Assembly: GCA_028527945.1 (NCBI GenBank)
Contig: JAQQAK010000460.1
Span: forward strand, 1 to 8,368
Length of the DNA stretch: 8,368 bases
Reading direction: 5' to 3'
From: Spirochaetaceae bacterium
GTDB lineage: Bacteria > Spirochaetota > Spirochaetia > UBA9216
Below, piece after piece: positions 1 to 4,822 of this stretch. The translations under genes were made by a program, and so were the position numbers. Under the pieces are notes generated by a model. The model was not told the DNA's origin and ran no database searches. It worked only from the letters and a program-made list of their open reading frames with translations. Numbering within the stretch: position 1 is the first letter of the stretch; every line of letters begins with the position of its first letter.

Positions 1-1146
1 GTTATAGCTTATACAACATCTGAAAAGAGTTATACAGTTGAAGATTCTGATTCCTTATCTGCTGGTACTTACTATTGTCATTGCTGTGCTAAAAATGATG
101 GAGAATATGGCAGTTATGGAGAGTCCGCATTATTTACAATATCAGAACTTGGGAGCGATTCGCCTAATCCGATTAAATCTGCCGAAGAGCTTGTTTATAT
201 ATCAGATAATTTTACATCTAACGCGGATTTTAGAAGTTATGATTATATACTTGAAAATGATATCGATATGGATGGTGTTTCTTTTTCTTCATTAGGAGAT
301 CAAAATTATAAATACACTGGAACTTTTGATGGAAATGAAAAAGAGATCTCTAATCTTACAATAGGAACATCTACTACAACAGAGGCATATCAAGGTTTTT
401 TTGCTAACGCTGATGGTGCCGTAATTAAAAATCTTACACTAAACAATGTTGATATTCATGGCGGAGATAAGGTCGGTGGTTTATTAGGGAAAGGCTCTAA
501 TTGTCATATAAGTGGCTGTACGGTTCTTGGGGAAGTTTCCGGTGGTGATTTTGTTGGTGGCCTGGCTGGATATCTGGGTAGTAAAAAAAGTGGTTACGAT
601 GAAACCGTAATTAATTGTTCATCAAAATGTATTGTTACTGGAACTTCAGATGTTGGAGGACTTGTTGGAAAGGTTGAAAGTGTTGTATTTGACAGCTGTT
701 ATTCAGAAACAGCGCTTGTTAAAGGTTCTACAATAGGAGGTTTTATTGGCAGAGATGATACTTCCAGTACTGTTTCGAACTGTTATTCAATTTCAAAGCT
801 GAGTGAAACCACGGGCACTTATGCAGGAGGATTTTTAGGTATATCAACAAGTTCTTCAAGTTATAGTAATTGTTATGCTGTTACAGAAGATTCTGATTCC
901 TCCGCAACAATTATGGGCTTTATTGGAGCTAATACATCATCTGCAAGTTTCTCTGATTGTTATTATGATGGAACTCTATGTGCGGATGGAGATGCTGCCT
1001 CTTCAGGAGTAGCTGCACTTTCTACATCACAAATGAAAGATTCTTCAAATTATTCCGGTTGGACTTTCTCAGATGACTATTGGTCTATAGATAATTCAGA
1101 GACAACAAACAATGGATATCCTTATCTTTCTTTAAATCAACCCTAA
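1..1146 (+). CDS. GLUG-repeat surface/extracellular protein, 5'-truncated
   Basis: The frame is open from the first base to a TAA at 1144-1146, giving 381 visible residues; the true start and any signal peptide lie left of the window. Residues about 10-48 look like an Ig-like beta-sandwich end (SAGTYYC at 20-26, then alternating small and aromatic residues ending in LFTI). From about residue 130 the protein becomes repetitive. Six units open with GG[LF]xG or MGFIG at residues 159, 186, 219, 246, 276 and 305, each followed by a Ser/Thr-rich loop and usually [SD][ND/S]CYS-like residues. This matches the GLUG motif found in large bacterial surface proteins and adhesins, which probably form a beta-helix-like stack. 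A related turn (QGFFA, 131-135) precedes them. No C-terminal anchor, LPXTG or membrane segment is visible. The role is probably surface display or adhesion; the ligand is unknown. The family call is firm, the function is inferred. An internal ATG at 268 is not needed as a start, since the upstream frame reads through as sensible protein. Confidence 0.85.
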   Translation, partial: VIAYTTSEKSYTVEDSDSLSAGTYYCHCCAKNDGEYGSYGESALFTISELGSDSPNPIKSAEELVYISDNFTSNADFRSYDYILENDIDMDGVSFSSLGDQNYKYTGTFDGNEKEISNLTIGTSTTTEAYQGFFANADGAVIKNLTLNNVDIHGGDKVGGLLGKGSNCHISGCTVLGEVSGGDFVGGLAGYLGSKKSGYDETVINCSSKCIVTGTSDVGGLVGKVESVVFDSCYSETALVKGSTIGGFIGRDDTSSTVSNCYSISKLSETTGTYAGGFLGISTSSSSYSNCYAVTEDSDSSATIMGFIGANTSSASFSDCYYDGTLCADGDAASSGVAALSTSQMKDSSNYSGWTFSDDYWSIDNSETTNNGYPYLSLNQP

Positions 1147-1162
1147 AAAATTAGAATAACGT

Positions 1163-1202
1163 CTTGTCAAAGCCTTGAAATAAGCTTGGACAAGGCTGTT
1201 GA
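1163..1202. terminator. Shared hairpin between convergent genes, candidate bidirectional terminator
   Basis: AGCCTTG at 1171-1177 pairs perfectly with CAAGGCT at 1191-1197. The stem extends through TCAA (1167-1170) and TTGA (1199-1202) if G1198 is bulged. A competing pairing exists: CTTGTC (1163-1168) with GACAAG (1189-1194). The hairpin lies 20 bases after the stop of the GLUG gene and just beyond the stop of the convergent Rrf2 gene, which is where a shared terminator belongs. The U-tract is weak on the plus strand (GTTGATTGTTTATATATTTT). On the minus strand the nearest T-run is about 15 bases or more past the stem. It may therefore be an imperfect terminator or a 3'-end stabiliser. Confidence 0.5.
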
Positions 1203-1206
1203 TTGT

Positions 1207-1632
1207 TTATATATTTTGAGAAGTTCCTTTTTTCATTATTTCTTCAAGTGTAAGACTGCTGAAGTATTCATTAAGGTGTTCAGAAACATCTTGCCATATA
1301 CAGTAAGCTGGACAGTTCTCTATTCGTGAACAATTATCTTTTGTTTCCTCAGTACTACATGGAGAAAGCATCACTGGTTCTCCTACTGATTTAAGAATGT
1401 CTGATAGCGTTATTTCATTTACAGGTTTTGCTATACTAAAACCTCCACCGGGTCCTCTTGTTGATTTTATGATTCCTGACTTTTTCATTTTGTAAAATAT
1501 TTGTTCCAAAAACTCAGGAGAAATTTGTTCATCTGTCGCTATAGAACTGATAGCTAAAGGTTTGTTATCTTTTTGTTCTGCGAGCTTTAGTATTGCGCGG
1601 AGTCCATATCTGCCTTTTGTTGTTACCTTCAT
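1207..1632 (-). CDS. Rrf2/IscR-family transcriptional regulator, probable Fe-S sensor
   Basis: This 141-residue protein has the usual Rrf2-family length. The winged helix-turn-helix covers about residues 1-80: it opens MKVTTKGRYGLRA, has the recognition-helix stretch ISPEFLEQIFYKMKKSGII (37-55) and the wing RGPGGGF (59-65), all typical of Rrf2 proteins. Four cysteines follow at 92, 101, 107 and 111. In E. coli IscR the cluster ligands are C92, C98, C104 and H107. The first spacing is longer here (eight residues rather than five) but the second (five residues) is the same, so Fe-S binding is likely; C111 could stand in for the histidine. The signal could be Fe-S status, NO, redox or cysteine supply. 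No isc, suf or cysteine genes are visible nearby, so targets cannot be named. The start is well supported by AGGAGA (1638-1643) six bases before the ATG. Autoregulation is common in the family but is not shown here. Confidence 0.93.
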   Translation of the reverse strand: MKVTTKGRYGLRAILKLAEQKDNKPLAISSIATDEQISPEFLEQIFYKMKKSGIIKSTRGPGGGFSIAKPVNEITLSDILKSVGEPVMLSPCSTEETKDNCSRIENCPAYCIWQDVSEHLNEYFSSLTLEEIMKKGTSQNI

Positions 1633-1664
1633 AAATATCTCCTATAAAAACTTTGCGTTAGAGG

Positions 1665-1682
1665 CTCGCCATGGAAGGCGAG
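1665..1682 (-). promoter_or_regulatory. Leader hairpin proximal to the Rrf2-family gene
   Basis: CTCGCC (1665-1670) and GGCGAG (1677-1682) form a perfect 6-bp GC-rich inverted repeat with a 6-base loop, in an otherwise AT-rich spacer. It lies 32 bases upstream of the regulator's ATG and about 20 bases from its Shine-Dalgarno. No T-run follows on the minus strand, so it is not an intrinsic terminator of the upstream methyltransferase gene. It may be a 5'-UTR structure, a protein-binding site or half of a dispersed palindromic repeat. Confidence 0.45.
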
Positions 1683-1684
1683 AA

Positions 1685-1707
1685 TCTTAGTTGCATAGCA
1701 ACTAAAA
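1685..1707 (-). promoter_or_regulatory. Leader hairpin distal to the Rrf2-family gene
   Basis: TTAGTTGC (1687-1694) and GCAACTAA (1698-1705) form a perfect 8-bp inverted repeat around a 3-base loop. Read as minus-strand RNA, the stem grows to about 10 bp: position 1686/1706 becomes a G-U wobble and 1685/1707 a normal pair. On the plus strand 1686/1706 is a C/A mismatch. This asymmetry mildly favours an RNA structure in the transcript of the regulator. It is separated from the neighbouring GC-rich hairpin by only two bases. Its function is unknown. Confidence 0.45.
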
Positions 1708-1805
1708 GATGATAAAAAACTGCCAAAAGCTAAAATGACAAAAATACTTGAGTGTATTAATTCCATTCTGTTTATTGAAATTTTTATCGATTAAATTTAA
1801 CTGAG

Positions 1806-1834
1806 ATTATATTCTATCTTGCTTGAAAAATAAA
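1806..1834 (-). promoter_or_regulatory. Weak candidate sigma-70-type promoter for the Rrf2-family gene
   Basis: On the minus strand a perfect -10 hexamer TATAAT occupies 1806-1811. Seventeen bases upstream is a poor -35, TTTATT (1829-1834). If used, the transcript would have a leader of about 165 bases containing both hairpins. In sequence this AT-rich, a chance TATAAT is quite possible. Confidence 0.25.
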
Positions 1835-1858
1835 GTATGTCTAACTGCTTAGAATTGC

Positions 1859-2956
1859 TTATTGTTTTTCAAGAAAAAGACTTCTAAAACCTCTAAATTT
1901 AATACTCTGTTTTATTATAAAATTATCTTTGCGTTTTTCTACTCTTGAAATATCAGAACTCTTACCGGTTACAATTAATTTTCCTCCGGTTCTAAGAAGC
2001 TTTTTTGAGGTTTCGATAATATCCTTTTCGACCTCTGCTCCAGTGATAAAATCCGGAGAAGCAATAATATAATCTATTTCAGACAATTCATTTTTTTCAA
2101 GTTCGGTAAATTTTGATAGGTGTAAACTTCTGTTCTCAAGTCCAACATTATAGTTTGTCGCTTTCAATTGAAGCAGATCAGAACTTGCTAAAACAAGATT
2201 TTTTTTATTGCTGCATTTTAAAGGAATATGACCAATTCCTGGATTCCATATAATTGTTTTTCTCCCATTTTGAAACTTGCTTATCATTTCAAGGGTAATT
2301 TTTGTCGCGTATGAAATGGAATCAAATTCAGGAAGCCCGTAAAATCCTGAAACCATATCGTTTGTTCTTTCATATACTTCTGAAAAACTTTTTGTTTCTG
2401 TTTGTTTCTCAGGAATAAAATGAAATACTGAATAGTTTTTATCAGCTTCTGTATAGATTATTTGGGCTCCGGATTCATTAAGGCATTCTTTTGCAAAATC
2501 AGCCAAAGGCTCTACTATAACAATGGCGGCTTTTCCTTCTTCGTTAAGATGGAGTCCACAGTTTTTTATAAAGTCTTCAATAACAGGATTTCCAGCTTTT
2601 GCCGGAATATTAGAAATTATTGAATCATAGCGGGCTGGGAGCCCTTCTATAGGCATCTGAAGACTTCCCGGAAGTAATCCTGAAGCTGTTTTTATATCTT
2701 CACTGTTAAAACCATTAAGTTTTATGTTGTCCTGAGTAAATTTTAGAGCTAAAGCATCTCTATCTGATGCTGTCACAGAGAGTGTTGGGAACCTCTTTTT
2801 CAGGCTTATGGCTATAGTTCCAACACCACATCCCGCGTCAAGAACTGACTCACTACCTTTTAAAAACTCTTGCTGAGCAATAGTTTTTAAAAGCAGTTTA
2901 GTTCCTGAATCGATATCAAAACTGCTAAAGAGGCCCAGAGAAAGGTTGAATTGCAT
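1859..2956 (-). CDS. Two-domain class I SAM-dependent methyltransferase (RsmC-like, MTS fold)
   Basis: The product is 365 residues from the preferred ATG at 2956. The N-terminal half carries a working-looking MTS-type Rossmann domain: FDIDSGTKLLL (13-23), the SAM-binding loop VLDAGCGVG (38-46), an acidic strand-2 end SDRDAL (64-69) and motif IV SNIPAKAG (115-122), where RsmC has NPPF. The C-terminal half looks like a decayed copy. FDSISYATKI (211-220) matches the FDIDSGTKL segment, WNPGIG (237-242) replaces the glycine loop, ASPDFITG (299-306) matches NPPFHxG, and GGKLIVTG (324-331) is the usual strand 5. RsmC, the 16S rRNA G1207 methyltransferase, also has one active and one degenerate half, but in the opposite order. 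Lying 56 bases behind efp on the same strand suggests a role in translation or rRNA modification. The substrate is inferred, not shown. An ATG at 2968 would add four residues. Confidence 0.85.
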   Translation of the reverse strand: MQFNLSLGLFSSFDIDSGTKLLLKTIAQQEFLKGSESVLDAGCGVGTIAISLKKRFPTLSVTASDRDALALKFTQDNIKLNGFNSEDIKTASGLLPGSLQMPIEGLPARYDSIISNIPAKAGNPVIEDFIKNCGLHLNEEGKAAIVIVEPLADFAKECLNESGAQIIYTEADKNYSVFHFIPEKQTETKSFSEVYERTNDMVSGFYGLPEFDSISYATKITLEMISKFQNGRKTIIWNPGIGHIPLKCSNKKNLVLASSDLLQLKATNYNVGLENRSLHLSKFTELEKNELSEIDYIIASPDFITGAEVEKDIIETSKKLLRTGGKLIVTGKSSDISRVEKRKDNFIIKQSIKFRGFRSLFLEKQ

Positions 2957-2961
2957 CTCCT

Positions 2962-2966
2962 CTCCC
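2962..2966 (-). promoter_or_regulatory. Shine-Dalgarno that decides the methyltransferase start
   Basis: On the minus strand GGGAG lies five bases before the ATG at 2956, which is ideal spacing. The earlier in-frame ATG at 2968 overlaps this site. Its only purine-rich element (CCGGAGAG) is about 14 bases upstream, which is too far. The downstream start is therefore preferred. Confidence 0.6.
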
Positions 2967-3012
2967 ATAAATTTGAAATTAACTCTCCGGTTAATATATT
3001 TGTCGCTGAACT

Positions 3013-3576
3013 TTAGTTGTTTACCCGTTCTACGTACTCTCCTGTTTCAGTGTTAACAAGGATTCTTTCACCCTGCTTAATAAAAATAGGTACTTTTACT
3101 TTTAGTCCTGTTTCAATTGTAATGACTTTTGTAGCTCCGGTTACTGTATCACCCTTTAATGCTTCTGCTGCTTCAGTTACTTCGTAAACAACTTTGAAAG
3201 GTATTTTTATGTCTATTGGATTTTCATCCCAAATTACAACTCTGTATGTTTCACCGTCTTTCATGTATAGAGCTTTATCTTCCATGCTCTTCACAGGGAT
3301 TTCGAACTGATCGTATGTTTCATTATCCATGAAGTGAAAATTTTCACCGTCAGAATAAAGATACTGGCAATCCTTTTCTGCTACTTCAATATCTTCAACA
3401 TTATCCTGGCTTTTCATGGTCTCTTTTAGAACAGACCCATCAAGCAGATTTTTTAGTTTTAATCTTACAAATGCGGAACCTTTGCCTGGGTTAACAAATT
3501 CCCTTTCAGCTACAAGGTATGGTGCATTTTTATGATAAAGGAAAGAACCCTTATCTATTTGTCCAGCTTTAATCAT
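3013..3576 (-). CDS. efp: Translation elongation factor EF-P
   Basis: This is a complete EF-P of 187 residues, the standard length. EF-P binds the ribosome between the P and E sites and helps form peptide bonds at consecutive prolines. Domain I (KOW-like, about 1-62) contains FVNPGKGSAFVRLKLKNL at 27-44. K32 in PGKG aligns with E. coli K34, the residue that receives beta-lysine from EpmA. Domains II and III (OB folds, about 65-187) carry YLYSDGENFHFMDNETYDQ (73-91) and the highly conserved GDTVTGATK and GLKVKVPIFI stretches, ending in TGEYVERV. The gene lies 47 bases behind epmA on the same strand, so enzyme and substrate are probably co-transcribed. TAAGGAAA (3583-3590) is a good ribosome site for the ATG at 3576. 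K32 together with the adjacent epmA argues for lysine-type modification rather than the rhamnosyl-arginine or unmodified types. Confidence 0.98.
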   Translation of the reverse strand: MIKAGQIDKGSFLYHKNAPYLVAEREFVNPGKGSAFVRLKLKNLLDGSVLKETMKSQDNVEDIEVAEKDCQYLYSDGENFHFMDNETYDQFEIPVKSMEDKALYMKDGETYRVVIWDENPIDIKIPFKVVYEVTEAAEALKGDTVTGATKVITIETGLKVKVPIFIKQGERILVNTETGEYVERVNN

Positions 3577-3623
3577 TATCTATTTCCTTAATATATAAGT
3601 TTTTGTGCAGTAGTGTCTGCGTT

Positions 3624-4616
3624 TCACAGGTTGTCGAGTATATCAGAAAGTGGGAATAAAATCACCCCCCCAATAGATTTGCTATCAGAGAGGAGCATTA
3701 AAAGCCTGTCTATTCCAAGAGCTGTTCCTGAGCATTTTGGAAAATCCTTTTTATACATTTCACACCAGTTTAGATCAGATTTTACTTTTACAAGAGCATC
3801 TTTCTTGTCTTCTTCCTCTGTCTTGAAAAATGATTTGACACGGTTATAGTCTGTTTCTTCAGAATAGCAGTTTGCCAGTTCAATTCCTCCCGCGTAAAGC
3901 TCCCAGCGTTCAAGCCTACCTTCTTGCTTTGCTGGTGTTGCCAGAGCCGGAACCCCCTTGGGGTAATCCAGCAGAACAAGCGGTTTGTCCTGGGGGAGAT
4001 TTGGTTCAATTTTGTGTACAAAAATTAGATTAAAAAGTTCTTCCCAGCTGTCATCTTTTGATACTGACAACTTAAAACTCATTGCAAGATCGCGTAGCTG
4101 AGCTCGTTCTTCTTCTGGGGAAAGTTTTCCTGTGCAGTGATTTGATAAATCAAATCCTGAAAAGCTTTTAAAAGCTTCATCCATTGTCATCTGTCTAAAA
4201 GGAGGCTTTAGATTTTTAGTGTTTATTGTAAGAGATTCAAATAAATTTTCTGTAATTTTTATAGAAGCTTTATAGTCGGCGTCCATTGCGTAATATTCAA
4301 GCATAGAGAATTCCGGATTGTGCCAGTTTCCGTTTTGCTCAGAGTTTCTAAAGCTATGAGATATGCAAAAAAGATCACCTGAACCATCTGATATCAGTTT
4401 TTTTAAGTAGTATTCTGGCGAGGGGAGTAGGTATAATTCTTCAGGACTTCCATAAGGTCGTTTTTGTTCTGTTTTAAAAAGTTCTATCGATGATTCCGGT
4501 ATAACTCCTTTGGTTAATATCGGAACATCTGCCTCAATGTAATTATTTCTGTTAAAAAAGCTTCTAATATCTGCAAGCAAAGAAGCTCTCTGTTTCATTA
4601 TCTCTTTATTGTTCAT
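3624..4616 (-). CDS. epmA: EF-P--(R)-beta-lysine ligase (EpmA/PoxA/GenX)
   Basis: This 330-residue class II lysyl-tRNA synthetase paralogue matches E. coli EpmA (325) and lacks the N-terminal anticodon-binding domain of LysRS. EpmA activates (R)-beta-lysine with ATP and transfers it to the conserved lysine of EF-P. Visible motifs are LLPSPEYYLK (63-72, substrate pocket), motif 2 with SFRNSE (88-93) and HNPEFSMLEYY (99-109), the segment ELYAGGIELANCYSE (239-253) and motif 3 GTALGIDRLLML (297-308). A299 corresponds to Ala298 of E. coli EpmA, where LysRS has glycine; as I recall, that alanine is linked to beta-lysine preference. EpmB, the lysine 2,3-aminomutase that supplies beta-lysine, is not in the window. 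The start is uncertain: ATG 4616 has no Shine-Dalgarno, while ATG 4598 (residue 7) has AAAGAG at short spacing. First gene of the efp cluster. Confidence 0.95.
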   Translation of the reverse strand: MNNKEIMKQRASLLADIRSFFNRNNYIEADVPILTKGVIPESSIELFKTEQKRPYGSPEELYLLPSPEYYLKKLISDGSGDLFCISHSFRNSEQNGNWHNPEFSMLEYYAMDADYKASIKITENLFESLTINTKNLKPPFRQMTMDEAFKSFSGFDLSNHCTGKLSPEEERAQLRDLAMSFKLSVSKDDSWEELFNLIFVHKIEPNLPQDKPLVLLDYPKGVPALATPAKQEGRLERWELYAGGIELANCYSEETDYNRVKSFFKTEEEDKKDALVKVKSDLNWCEMYKKDFPKCSGTALGIDRLLMLLSDSKSIGGVILFPLSDILDNL

Positions 4617-4628
4617 ATTTACATTGCA

Positions 4629-4657
4629 ATAATATTATTAATGCTGCGTGAGGACAA
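4629..4657 (-). promoter_or_regulatory. Candidate promoter for epmA, proximal
   Basis: On the minus strand TTGTCC (4652-4657) and TATTAT (4629-4634) are separated by exactly 17 bases. Transcription would start near 4622, leaving only about six bases before ATG 4616. Either the mRNA is nearly leaderless or the downstream ATG at 4598 is used. The -10 overlaps a perfect 12-bp palindrome, AATAATATTATT (4628-4639). The hexamers are imperfect and the region is AT-rich. Confidence 0.35.
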
Positions 4658-4659
4658 TC

Positions 4660-4688
4660 ACTATATAGTTTGATTTTTTGATATACAA
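4660..4688 (-). promoter_or_regulatory. Candidate promoter for epmA, distal
   Basis: On the minus strand TTGTAT (4683-4688) and TATAGT (4660-4665) are spaced by 17 bases. This would give a leader of roughly 37 bases before ATG 4616. The -35 sits in a small inverted repeat, TACAA-GG-TTGTA (4684-4695 on the plus strand), which could be an operator or chance. It competes with the proximal candidate; sequence alone cannot choose between them. Confidence 0.3.
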
Positions 4689-4822
4689 GGTTGTACACAT
4701 AAGATCGGTTAAGTTGGGATGCAGCGTTTTTCTTACAGAAATTGATAGATAAAATTTGTAAATAGTTTAAGCCTGTTTTTCTGTATTGATAATTCTACAC
4801 ATCTCCTGTTTAATAGCTTTTA

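Noticed and set aside
38..295. Plus-strand open frame of 85 codons at the left edge
   Set aside because: It overlaps the GLUG gene in another frame; the GLUG frame is open from base 1 and reads as coherent Ig-like protein, while this one is low-complexity hydrophobic text.
268..1146. Taking ATG 268 as the true start of the GLUG gene
   Set aside because: The same frame is open upstream to the window edge with sensible protein sequence, and no ribosome site precedes 268.
1711..1858. Intrinsic terminator after the methyltransferase gene
   Set aside because: Only a 4-bp stem (CTAA/TTAG near the stop) is visible and the following T-rich tract is not contiguous. Read-through into the Rrf2 gene cannot be excluded.
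3613..3849. Plus-strand open frame opposite the 3' end of epmA
   Set aside because: It lies antisense to well-conserved EpmA motif 3 and shows no family resemblance; it is a shadow.
4641..4822. Riboswitch, small RNA or mobile-element remnant in the divergent spacer
   Set aside because: No long stems, conserved riboswitch core, direct repeats or transposase remnants are visible; only promoter-like hexamers and short AT-rich palindromes.
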